Source: CAYUWK01 sp964580085 (GTDB lineage Bacteria; Patescibacteriota; Minisyncoccia; Minisyncoccales; CG1-02-41-26). From it: a stretch of DNA of 14,658 nucleotides. The notes beneath the pieces are model-generated. The model saw only the letters and a list, made by a program, of their open reading frames with translations, made no database searches and was not told the origin of the DNA. The stretch is taken from assembly GCA_964580085.1 (NCBI GenBank), contig CAZOJF010000013.1, positions 1 to 14,658 on the forward strand, read 5' to 3'. A program made the translations under genes and the position numbers. This document shows positions 6,708-14,026 of this stretch, one piece after another. Numbering within the stretch: the first letter of the stretch is position 1; each line of letters starts with the position of its first letter.

Positions 6708-7979
6708 TTATTTAATAAAACTTTCTAATTTATTGAAAACCTTTTCATTGTACATTGCACTTTTAGTATAATCTTTTAGTCTTTCAATATCAATTTTCTT
6801 GACTTCGTCTTTATTCGGATAATTTTTCAATGTTTTATTTGTTTCTTCTTCTATCTCTTCTTTAGAAACTTTAATCTCTTCTTCTTTGCCAATTTTTCTT
6901 AAAGCTAAAAAGTTTTTAACCCTTTTCTCGGCAGTATCTATAAAAGAATCTTTAATCTCTTTTTCTGTTTTTTTAATTTGTTTTAAATACTCTTCAAAAG
7001 GAATTTTAAGCCCTTGGTCTACTTTTTGCTTCAATTCTTCTAACAAACTATCTTTTTGATTCTCAACTAAAATCTCTGGTAATTCAGACTTAGATTCCTG
7101 GGCTATTTTTTCTAAAATTTCGTTTCTTATTTTTTGTTTCTGTTCAAGCTCTTTTTCTTTCTCCAGGTTTTCTTTTATATTTTTTTTAAAAGAATCCAAA
7201 TCCTTAAATTCACCTAATTTACTGGCAAATTCATCATTCAGTTCGGGTAATTCCATTTTCTGAAGTGATTTCATCGTCACTTTAAAAGTTATGTCTTTAC
7301 CAGCTAATACTTTATTATTATGTTCTTTTGGGAAAATAACACTAAATTCTTTTTGCTCGTCTTTTTTCATTCCTTCTAAGTTTTCTTCAAACCCGGGAGC
7401 AATATTAGCTTTCCCTAATATAAATTTGTCCTTAAATATTTTATTATTCTCAATTTGAGGACTTTGATACTCAATTTCTATAAAATCATCTTTTTTAGCT
7501 TCTCGGTCTAATGGAGTAAAAACTGCCCTTGACTGTTGAACCCATTTTAAGGCATCTTTAACATCTTGATCCGTAACTGAAATTTCTTTTTTCTTTATTT
7601 GGAAAGCAATCGTTTTATAATCTGGCAAAACAATATCTGGTAAAATAGAAACTTTAACTTTAAATTCAAAGGGATTACCTTGGGCTAATTTGATAATATT
7701 TACTTCTGGGCTAGATATTGGTTCTATATTTTCTCTATAAATCGCCTGGGGGTATTTATCTTTTACTGTCAAGTCTGCCGCTTGGGCTAAAATTTTATCC
7801 GACCCAATCTCTTTTTCCAAAATATCCTGAGGAACATTACCTTTTCTAAAACCCTTAACCACAATATTTTCACCTAAAATAGAATATGCTTTATCTACAT
7901 AAGGCTTAAATTCTTCCCAAGGGAGCTCAAACGAAATTTCTATTTCTGATTTTGGTAATTTTTTAGAATCAACCTTCAT
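6708..7979 (-). CDS. tig: Trigger factor, ribosome-associated chaperone
   Basis: Trigger factor binds the ribosome near the exit tunnel and shields nascent chains; its middle domain is a peptidyl-prolyl isomerase. The chain is 423 residues, close to the usual 430. The N-terminal ribosome-binding domain shows the signature GFRKGNVP at 43-50. An FKBP-like domain spans about 161-242 (KKDDFIEIEYQS, FILGKANIAPGFEENLEGMK). The helical C-terminal arms follow from about 247 (LNDEFASKLGEF) and are rich in Lys and Glu. The start ATG lies within the 3' end of the pyrophosphatase gene (11-nt overlap) and the stop is one base before the clpP ATG, so translation is probably coupled both ways. The grouping with clpP links nascent-chain folding and degradation. 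Confidence 0.96.
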   Translation of the reverse strand: MKVDSKKLPKSEIEISFELPWEEFKPYVDKAYSILGENIVVKGFRKGNVPQDILEKEIGSDKILAQAADLTVKDKYPQAIYRENIEPISSPEVNIIKLAQGNPFEFKVKVSILPDIVLPDYKTIAFQIKKKEISVTDQDVKDALKWVQQSRAVFTPLDREAKKDDFIEIEYQSPQIENNKIFKDKFILGKANIAPGFEENLEGMKKDEQKEFSVIFPKEHNNKVLAGKDITFKVTMKSLQKMELPELNDEFASKLGEFKDLDSFKKNIKENLEKEKELEQKQKIRNEILEKIAQESKSELPEILVENQKDSLLEELKQKVDQGLKIPFEEYLKQIKKTEKEIKDSFIDTAEKRVKNFLALRKIGKEEEIKVSKEEIEEETNKTLKNYPNKDEVKKIDIERLKDYTKSAMYNEKVFNKLESFIK

Positions 7980-8499
7980 ATTTTTCTGATGCTTTCTTTA
8001 TGATTTCTTTTGCCTGAACAACTTTTCCCCATCCCATAATTTTAACAAATTTATCTTTTTCTAAGTTTTTATAATCTTGAAAAAAAACTTCAATTTCTTT
8101 TTTCAGGTGTTGATTAATGTCTTCTATATTTTCCACTCCTTTAAAGTGCGGGTCTAATTTTTCTAAAGGTACCGCAATAATTTTATGATCAATGCCTTTT
8201 TCGTCTTCCATCATCAAAACACCTACCGGGGTTGCTTTAACTAAACAACCTGGGAAGGTAGAATAAGTAGATAAAAGAACTATGTCTAAGGGGTCGCCGT
8301 CCTCTGATAATGTTTGAGGGATAAAACCGTATTCAAAAGGGAAAAAGAGAGGAGAATGTATAATTCTATCTAGCTCAAAATTACCTTTGGTTTCATTATA
8401 TTCATATTTATTAGAAGAATTTTTAGGAACTTCAACAATCACGTTAATTTCGTCGGGTGAATTATCTCCACAAGAAATATCTTTATAAAGGTTAGTCAT
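7969..8499 (-). CDS. ppa: Soluble inorganic pyrophosphatase (family I)
   Basis: It hydrolyses pyrophosphate to two phosphates in the cytoplasm, pulling polymerisation and activation reactions forward. At 176 residues it has standard bacterial length. The family signature EDGDPLDI is at about 66-73, with metal-binding Asp67, Asp69 and Asp72. The second acidic cluster MEDEKGIDHKIIAVP supplies Asp99 and Asp104, equivalent to Asp97 and Asp102 of the E. coli enzyme. FPFEYGFIPQT (53-63) is the typical substrate-site segment. The TGA stop overlaps the trigger factor start by 11 nt. It sits between a DksA-type gene and tig; pyrophosphate removal has no specific link to either, so the placement probably reflects general growth functions. 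Confidence 0.97.
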   Translation of the reverse strand: MTNLYKDISCGDNSPDEINVIVEVPKNSSNKYEYNETKGNFELDRIIHSPLFFPFEYGFIPQTLSEDGDPLDIVLLSTYSTFPGCLVKATPVGVLMMEDEKGIDHKIIAVPLEKLDPHFKGVENIEDINQHLKKEIEVFFQDYKNLEKDKFVKIMGWGKVVQAKEIIKKASEKYEG

Positions 8500-8515
8500 A
8501 AATTTAAGTTAATAT

Positions 8516-8872
8516 TTATTTTTGACATTTTCGGCAATAAATTGCTTGAGGATACACTTCTAAACGAGCTGGAGAAATTGGTTGTTTGCATTTTTCGCAC
8601 GAACCATATTTATTATCTTTTATTTTTTCTAGAGCTTTATTTATCTTTTCCAATTCTATCTCTAGCGTATTTTCAACGGGTAAAAGATTACCATATTCTT
8701 CTACTTCATTTGCTTCGTCTTCTAAACTGTTATTATTAAGTCTGGGGTAAATTGTATCCCAATCTCCTTTCAAGTCTTTGTCCTTTTTCGCGAAAGTCTT
8801 TAGTTGCTGTTCTATTTTTATCTTATTTTGCTCCAACTTTTTTTTAATCTTTTTTAATAATATTTCTTTCAT
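8516..8872 (-). CDS. DksA/TraR-family zinc-finger protein
   Basis: This is a 118-residue protein with a helical, charged N-terminal half and a C-terminal zinc finger. The four cysteines are Cys92, Cys95, Cys113 and Cys116 (GSCEKC...YCRKC), in the CxxC-17-CxxC arrangement of the family. The stretch SPARLEVYPQAIYC is typical of these proteins. DksA proteins enter the secondary channel of RNA polymerase and modify initiation, often with ppGpp. The acidic tip here, around LEDEANEVEEYG (50-61), is in the right place but is not an exact DxxDxA. The E. coli-type role is therefore not assured, and a general TraR-like regulator is the safer call. It starts three bases after the coiled-coil gene and ends 16 nt before ppa. 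Confidence 0.9.
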   Translation of the reverse strand: MKEILLKKIKKKLEQNKIKIEQQLKTFAKKDKDLKGDWDTIYPRLNNNSLEDEANEVEEYGNLLPVENTLEIELEKINKALEKIKDNKYGSCEKCKQPISPARLEVYPQAIYCRKCQK

Positions 8873-8875
8873 ATT

Positions 8876-10846
8876 TTAAAGATATTTAGATTTCAATAAA
8901 TAGAGTGCGATTACAACTGAAACAAATAAAAGAAAAATCAATATTCTCATTAGAATCTTTTCTTGAGAAGATTGTGTTTTAGGCAAAGGACGATAAATAA
9001 TTTCTCCTCCTGGTTTTTCTAAAGTAAAAATCTTTTTTGCCTGGATAGATCCCTGGGCAACTGCTGCTTTTTGTTTATCTTTAATCCTATCTAAAAACTT
9101 ATTTCTTTCTTTTTCTTCTCCTGGAGAAATTTTTCCTAGGCCTTTTAATACTTTTTCTTTTGCTAAAATTCTTTTATTTTCTTCTGCTGCTCTTTTCCCC
9201 TCTTCTATCTCTGTTCTTCTTTTTTCTATCTTATCTTCCTCTATTTCTTCTTTCATAACAACGGCTTCTGTATTTTGCTCATCCATTTTTTGGGAGGCTT
9301 GTTCTGCTTTCCTGGCTTTTTCTTCAGCAACAAGCTTCTCTTTAATCTCAATGATTATGTTTTTATCTTTCTGTTCAGGTTGCTTTCTCTCCACGGAGAT
9401 AAATTCTTGTTCTGTCTCTCCCCCAACTTTCTCCTTGCCCTCTTCTTCTACTTTAATTGATTCTGGAGCGAAAATGCCCGAAGGCTTTTCTGTATTTTTT
9501 AATAAATTATCTATTTCTATTATCGTTGCTTCTAACTTTTCTTTTTCCACAAAAATCTTTTTATAATTTAAATCTATTTCTTTTATTTGATTCAAATTCT
9601 TATTAATGTTTTTTTGTTTATCCCATCTATCTTTTTCAATAGATTGTCTTTCTTGTTCCATCTTCCAGATTTTTTCTCCTATTTCTCTCCCTTTTACTAA
9701 GTCTCCTTCTCCTCGTTTGTTCTCTTTAAATACTTTTATTTCCCTTTCAATCTCTGCTTCTTTTATCAAGATATCTTGGAGGCCTTTATTTGTTTGTTTA
9801 TTTTTTGCTTCCAATTCTACTTTTTCAGATATTAAAGGAGCTAATTGAAGATGATATAATTCAATTTCTTTTTTAATTTTTTCTTTCTCTTTTTCCAATT
9901 TTATCTTTTCTTGGAGATCAATTGTTTTTTTCTCTACTTGTTTTAATCTATTCTCTTCTTTTAGAGAAAGTTCTAACTTAATATTAATATTTTTGATCTG
10001 ATCTTCTATTTTTTTAACATCTTCCAATTGTTTCCATTTTTGATCTTCAATTTCTTTTATCTTTTCTTCTATTTTCCATCTTTCTTTTTCTATTTTATGT
10101 TTCTCAATAGGGTCCTCAGTTGCTGCTTCTTTTTGTTCAATCGATCTTTTTCTATTTTCCAGATTTGCCTCGTCCTTTAAAATGTCTTTCAAAACATCTT
10201 TCAACATATCCTTTTTCTGATCAATCTTTTCTTTTTGTTCTTCCAATGGGGTTCTACTTAATAAAAACTCTTTTAATTTTGCTTGTACTTCTATTTTTTC
10301 TTTTTTTAATTTTACCTCTAGAGTTTTTCTGTCCGCCAACCTCTTTTCTCTGTCTTTACCTTCTTCAATGGCCCGTTCTCTAATACCTTGTATTATTTTT
10401 TCTTCTTCTGCTCTAGATCTCTCTATTCTCCCTTTCTGCTCCTCTTCTTCTTTTATTCTTTCTTTTTCTCTGACTTCTGCTAATTCTCTTTGTTTTTTGG
10501 ATATTATCTCTATCTCTTTTTCCTTAGCTTTTGTTTTTATACTTTCTATATCCTGACGCTCTTTTTCTAATTCTCTTTCTCTCTTTTCCATTTCCTCTGT
10601 CCTTTTCCGTTTTTTCTCTCTCTCAACCCTACCTGCTTCACCAGCTTTTGCCTTGATCATATTAATTAATCTTTTTTCTTCTCTTTGTTTTCTTTCGGCC
10701 AATACTGATTCTCCTTCTCTTTTTAAAGAGAGGATATCTTCTCTCATCGTCAAGATTATTCCTTGGTCAAGGATTTCCGAAACTGATTTTTCTCTTTTAT
10801 CAGAAATAGTTTTTTCTTTTACTAATTCTTTTAATTTTTCTTCCAT
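8876..10846 (-). CDS. Large coiled-coil protein with C-terminal membrane anchor
   Basis: This is a 656-residue protein with no recognised enzyme motif. Residues from about 30 to 600 are almost entirely Lys, Glu, Arg, Gln and Ile/Leu in heptad-like order, predicting long coiled coils. A break near 455-495 (KPSGIFAPESI, then a Gly/Glu-rich stretch) divides two helical parts. After a short non-helical segment (LEKPGGEIIYRPLPKTQS), residues about 631-650 form one hydrophobic helix ending in KSKYL. The protein has no signal peptide, so it should be tail-anchored with its bulk in the cytoplasm. It lies 18 nt after pnp and 3 nt before the DksA-type gene. A membrane scaffold for neighbouring RNA-decay proteins is an attractive guess, unsupported by any motif. 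Low sequence complexity makes database similarity to other coiled coils unreliable. Confidence 0.85.
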   Translation of the reverse strand: MEEKLKELVKEKTISDKREKSVSEILDQGIILTMREDILSLKREGESVLAERKQREEKRLINMIKAKAGEAGRVEREKKRKRTEEMEKRERELEKERQDIESIKTKAKEKEIEIISKKQRELAEVREKERIKEEEEQKGRIERSRAEEEKIIQGIRERAIEEGKDREKRLADRKTLEVKLKKEKIEVQAKLKEFLLSRTPLEEQKEKIDQKKDMLKDVLKDILKDEANLENRKRSIEQKEAATEDPIEKHKIEKERWKIEEKIKEIEDQKWKQLEDVKKIEDQIKNINIKLELSLKEENRLKQVEKKTIDLQEKIKLEKEKEKIKKEIELYHLQLAPLISEKVELEAKNKQTNKGLQDILIKEAEIEREIKVFKENKRGEGDLVKGREIGEKIWKMEQERQSIEKDRWDKQKNINKNLNQIKEIDLNYKKIFVEKEKLEATIIEIDNLLKNTEKPSGIFAPESIKVEEEGKEKVGGETEQEFISVERKQPEQKDKNIIIEIKEKLVAEEKARKAEQASQKMDEQNTEAVVMKEEIEEDKIEKRRTEIEEGKRAAEENKRILAKEKVLKGLGKISPGEEKERNKFLDRIKDKQKAAVAQGSIQAKKIFTLEKPGGEIIYRPLPKTQSSQEKILMRILIFLLFVSVVIALYLLKSKYL

Positions 10847-10864
10847 AGGTTTAATTTAAATTTT

Positions 10865-12982
10865 TTAGTTTTTTAAATTTGGTTTAAACCCCGCTTCCTT
10901 TGCTGACAAATCAATTCTCCCCGTGTTATCTATCCCGGTTACTTTTACCGGAATAATATCTCCTACTTTTACCAGGTCTGTTACTTTTTCTACTCTGGTT
11001 GAAGTGAATTTAGAAATGTGAACTAGTCCTTCTTGCCCAGGTAACATCTCCACAAATGCTCCAAAGTCCATAATCTTTTTTACTTTGCCTTGATAAATTT
11101 CTCCAATTTTTACTTCTCTGGTAATATCTTCCACCCACTTAACTGCTTTTTCAGCATCACCTCCTTCTTTTCTAGTAACAAATACTTCTCCTGAGTCTTC
11201 AATGTCAATATCTACTCCACAAGTATCAATTATCTCATTTATCATTTTTCCTCCTGGGCCGATAACTGTTCCTATCTTATCAGGATTAATTTTCAATGTA
11301 TATATTCTAGGGGCTAATTCAGATAATTCTTTTCTTGGTTCAGATAAAGTTTTATTAGTTTTTTCTAAAATTTCTAATCTGGCTTTTTTTGCTCTCTCTA
11401 ATATTTCTTTTAACATTTTATCATTAATCCCATCTATTTTCACATCTAACTGTATAGCTGTAATTCCATTTTTTGTACCAGCTACCTTAAAATCCATCCC
11501 GCCATGTCCATCTTCTTCTCCCTGGATATCAGTAAGCAATTTATATTCTTCATTATCTCCTTGGATTATCCCCATGGCAATTCCAGCAGCTGGATTTTTT
11601 ATCGGAACTCCCGCATCCATTAAAGATAGGGAAGTACCAGACACAGAAGCCATGCTACTTGAACCATTTGAACAAAGAATTTCAGTCACCGTTATAATTG
11701 TATAAGGGAAATCTTCAAGATTAGGAAGCAATGGTATTATAGCTTTTTCAGCTAATGCCCCATGCCCTATTTCTCTTCTCCCTGGTCCTCTCATTGGTTT
11801 TACTTCCCCTGAACAATAAGGTGGAAAATTATAATAATGAATAAATCTTTTTTTACCCACAAGTTCCATTTCATCTAAAAGCTGTTTATCCCCTGGTGCT
11901 CCTAATGTTGTTACTGACAAAGCCTTGGTCAGACCGCGAGAAAAAAATGCTGAACCATGAACTCTAGGTAAAATATTTACTCTGGTATTAATCTCCCGTA
12001 CTTCATCTATTTTTCTTCCATCTGGCCTTTTGTTATTTTTTAAAATATTCGCTTTTAATGTCTCTCCATATTTCTGATCAAAAAAATAAAGAGCATCTTT
12101 AATCTTATTCTCTTGGTCTTCAATATATTTTTCTTCTATTGTTTCTATTAAAGATTTTTTTAAAACAGTAAGATCTTTTTGTCTTTTTTGAGCATCTTTT
12201 TGATAAATTGCTTTTTCTAATTTATCAGCTAAAAAGCTTTCCACTTCTTTTTTAATTTCGGGGTCGTATTCCTCAACTGGAAATACAACTTTTTCCTTCC
12301 CAATTTTCTGAGCAATTTCTTTTTGAAAATCAATTATCTTTTGGAGATAAGGTTTGGCAAAATCAAAAGCTTTGCAAACTACATCCTCGTTAATTTCATC
12401 CCCTCCGGCTTCAATCATATTTATTAAGATATCTCCCTCTTTTTCGATAGCGGAAACCAATAAATCTATCTTACTTTGTTTTCTTTCCTCAGTCGTTGGA
12501 TTCAAAATAAAATTGTTATCTTTTTCTCCTACCCTTACAGCCGAAACAGGTCCTTGCCAGGGGATTTCGGAGATTAACAAGCTTAAAGAAGAACCTATTA
12601 ACCCTAAAACTGCGGGATCATTTTTTTGGTCATAGGAAAGACAAATATCAACTATTTGAATTTCTTTATGAATATCTTTGGAAAATCTGGGTCTAACAGC
12701 CCTGTCAATTATTCTAGAAATTAAAACTGAATTGTCTGAAGGACGACCTTCTCTTTTAAGAAAACGTGAACCACGGATTCTGCCAGCTGCATAATACCTT
12801 TCTTCGTATCGACAAGTTAAAGGAAAGAAATCAAGTCCTTCTCTTTCTTCCCCTAGTTGAGAAACACTAAAAATTGATGTATCTCCATATTTTATTAAAA
12901 CATTTCCCGAAGCCTTTTCGGCCAACCCGCCTGTTTCAACTTCAAGATTTCTCCCTCCTATTTCTATTTTAAATTTATTCAT
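10865..12982 (-). CDS. pnp: Polyribonucleotide nucleotidyltransferase (PNPase)
   Basis: PNPase degrades RNA from the 3' end by phosphorolysis and can add tails in reverse; it is a trimer in the cytoplasm. The full 705-residue architecture is present: first RNase PH domain (about 1-145, with REGRPSDNSVLISRIIDR), helical linker (about 240-310) and second RNase PH domain (about 318-545). A KH domain (about 555-620, VIGPGGKMINEI) and an S1 domain (about 625-696, GKVKKIMDFGAFVE, GQEGLVHISKF) follow. Active-site residues are kept: Ser-rich SNGSSSMAS (438-446), Asp491, Asp497 and Lys499 in DGHGGMDFKVAGT. The FFRR loop of E. coli is FLKR here. It follows the NYN gene by 13 nt. The usual rpsO-pnp pairing is present but with an extra gene inserted between. 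Confidence 0.97.
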   Translation of the reverse strand: MNKFKIEIGGRNLEVETGGLAEKASGNVLIKYGDTSIFSVSQLGEEREGLDFFPLTCRYEERYYAAGRIRGSRFLKREGRPSDNSVLISRIIDRAVRPRFSKDIHKEIQIVDICLSYDQKNDPAVLGLIGSSLSLLISEIPWQGPVSAVRVGEKDNNFILNPTTEERKQSKIDLLVSAIEKEGDILINMIEAGGDEINEDVVCKAFDFAKPYLQKIIDFQKEIAQKIGKEKVVFPVEEYDPEIKKEVESFLADKLEKAIYQKDAQKRQKDLTVLKKSLIETIEEKYIEDQENKIKDALYFFDQKYGETLKANILKNNKRPDGRKIDEVREINTRVNILPRVHGSAFFSRGLTKALSVTTLGAPGDKQLLDEMELVGKKRFIHYYNFPPYCSGEVKPMRGPGRREIGHGALAEKAIIPLLPNLEDFPYTIITVTEILCSNGSSSMASVSGTSLSLMDAGVPIKNPAAGIAMGIIQGDNEEYKLLTDIQGEEDGHGGMDFKVAGTKNGITAIQLDVKIDGINDKMLKEILERAKKARLEILEKTNKTLSEPRKELSELAPRIYTLKINPDKIGTVIGPGGKMINEIIDTCGVDIDIEDSGEVFVTRKEGGDAEKAVKWVEDITREVKIGEIYQGKVKKIMDFGAFVEMLPGQEGLVHISKFTSTRVEKVTDLVKVGDIIPVKVTGIDNTGRIDLSAKEAGFKPNLKN

Positions 12983-12995
12983 TTAAGTAAGTTAA

Positions 12996-13556
12996 TTAAA
13001 GACTCTCTGTTCTCCTGACAGAAGAACGTGTTTTCGGCGTAGGCTTAGCTTCTTCGAAATTAAGTAAAAAAGCTTTTAAGTTTTTTTCAATATCTATAAA
13101 TTCATCAGCAACTTCTTTCAACCTTGAGGAAGTCGTTCTTCCAAAGGCCATGACTTCCACTCTTTTGCCTTGATTTTTTAAATACTCAACTAAGGGTATA
13201 AAGTCACCATCCCCAGAACAAAGTATCACAACATCTACCCCCGGAGCAGTTCTGATGGCATCGATCACTATGCCAACATCCCAATCAGCTTTCTTGCTTC
13301 CTCCATAAAATTCCTGTAAATCTCTTACCTTTGTTTCTATGCCTAATTTTATTAAGGCCTCAAAAAAAGCTTTTTCTTCTCCTGTTTTAGTTCTAACTAC
13401 ATAAGCAAATGCTCTTATAAATTTTCTTCCCGCAATCGCTTTTTTCAAAATCTCCTTAAAATTAACCTTTGATTGGTGAAGATTTCTTGCTGAGTAATAA
13501 AGATTTTGAACATCAATTAAAACTTCTACTCTTTGTTCTTTTGGTTTAATAGACAT
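12996..13556 (-). CDS. NYN-domain (LabA/DUF88-like) putative ribonuclease
   Basis: This is a 186-residue protein with a full NYN (PIN-like) fold signature. VEVLIDVQNLYY gives Asp15 and Asn18. KKADWDVGIVIDA gives Asp91 and Asp93, and VVILCSGDGDFIPLV gives Asp116 and Asp118. VEVMAFGRTTSSRLKEVADEFIDI closes the domain. These acidic residues normally bind the metal for RNA cleavage. A short Thr/Arg/Ser tail follows. Family members are predicted nucleases, mostly uncharacterised. Its place between rpsO and pnp, with 1 and 13 nt spacing, suggests a role in RNA turnover or processing alongside PNPase. A catalytically active RNase is inferred from conserved residues; the substrate is unknown. Confidence 0.9.
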   Translation of the reverse strand: MSIKPKEQRVEVLIDVQNLYYSARNLHQSKVNFKEILKKAIAGRKFIRAFAYVVRTKTGEEKAFFEALIKLGIETKVRDLQEFYGGSKKADWDVGIVIDAIRTAPGVDVVILCSGDGDFIPLVEYLKNQGKRVEVMAFGRTTSSRLKEVADEFIDIEKNLKAFLLNFEEAKPTPKTRSSVRRTESL

Positions 13557-13557
13557 A

Positions 13558-13824
13558 TTATTTTTTCAACCCTATCTTTCCCAAAATAGAATTGTATTTT
13601 CTTTTATTGGTTCTTTCTAAATAATTAAGTAACCTCTTTCTCTTAACAACCATTTTCAAAAGCCCACGCCTGGAATGAAAATCTTTAGGGTGTTTTTTAA
13701 GATGCGAAAGCAATTCTTTAATCTCTCCACTTAAAATAGAAATCTGAACACCAGCTGAACCAGTATCAGTTTCATGAATTTTAGCCTCTTTTATTATCTT
13801 TGTTTTTTTGTCTGTTTTTAACAT
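13558..13824 (-). CDS. rpsO: 30S ribosomal protein S15
   Basis: S15 binds the central domain of 16S rRNA early in 30S assembly. At 88 residues the length is normal. Family features include HETDTGSAGVQISILSGEI (about 17-35), LLSHLKKHPKDFHSRRGLL (about 38-56) and the basic end LLNYLERTNKRKYNSILGKIGL. It is the first protein gene of the tight cluster running to clpP and lies 26 nt after the tRNA-Lys gene. In many bacteria S15 represses its own translation through a leader structure. Here the leader is too short and AT-rich to show one. Confidence 0.97.
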   Translation of the reverse strand: MLKTDKKTKIIKEAKIHETDTGSAGVQISILSGEIKELLSHLKKHPKDFHSRRGLLKMVVKRKRLLNYLERTNKRKYNSILGKIGLKK

Positions 13825-13850
13825 AACTTTTATTTTTTATTTCTTCATTG

Positions 13851-13923
13851 TGCCCCCAACAGGAGTCGAACCTGTAACCTTATCCTTAAGAGGGATCTGC
13901 TCTGCCAATTGAGCTATGGGGGC
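13851..13923 (-). tRNA. tRNA-Lys (anticodon CTT)
   Basis: The 73-nt cloverleaf is readable on the minus strand. The acceptor stem GCCCCCA pairs with TGGGGGC, and the D arm is GCTC-AATTGGCA-GAGC. The anticodon loop CTCTTAA has anticodon CTT, and the T arm is ACAGG-TTCGACT-CCTGT. The discriminator base is A, and no CCA is encoded. The anticodon stem GATCC/GGATA has four pairs and one G-A mismatch at 27-43. It reads AAG codons and probably shares a transcript with rpsO. Confidence 0.95.
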
Positions 13924-13962
13924 ATTGTCTTTACTCTCTTTCCCTCATTTCGCTCCTCATTA

Positions 13963-13971
13963 ATTTTAACA
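13963..13971 (-). promoter_or_regulatory. Candidate extended -10 promoter for the tRNA-Lys/rpsO transcript
   Basis: In the 103-nt space between the membrane-protein gene and the tRNA, the minus strand holds TGTTAAAAT, an extended -10 (TGn plus TAAAAT). It lies about 40 nt before the tRNA. The matching -35 position (GTGAAC) is weak. No other promoter-like or terminator-like signal stands out in this space. Confidence 0.35.
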
Positions 13972-14026
13972 CCTAAAGGAACAAAGTTCACTTCGATCAC
14001 CATAGGTTTATTTCTGTTTTTCTCTA

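Noticed and set aside
7969..7979. Recoded TGA (Gly) as in some CPR lineages
   Set aside because: TGA ends ppa exactly where the tig start overlaps, and ends other genes at the expected family length, so the standard bacterial code fits.
9275..10859. Several plus-strand open frames of 60-90 codons opposite the coiled-coil gene
   Set aside because: They arise from the Lys/Glu-rich codon pattern of the minus-strand gene, giving Phe/Leu/Ser-rich translations with no motif; they are shadows.
11202..11705. A 167-codon plus-strand frame opposite pnp
   Set aside because: It is fully inside a clearly real PNPase gene, and its translation is low-complexity Ser/Ile/Pro with no domain.
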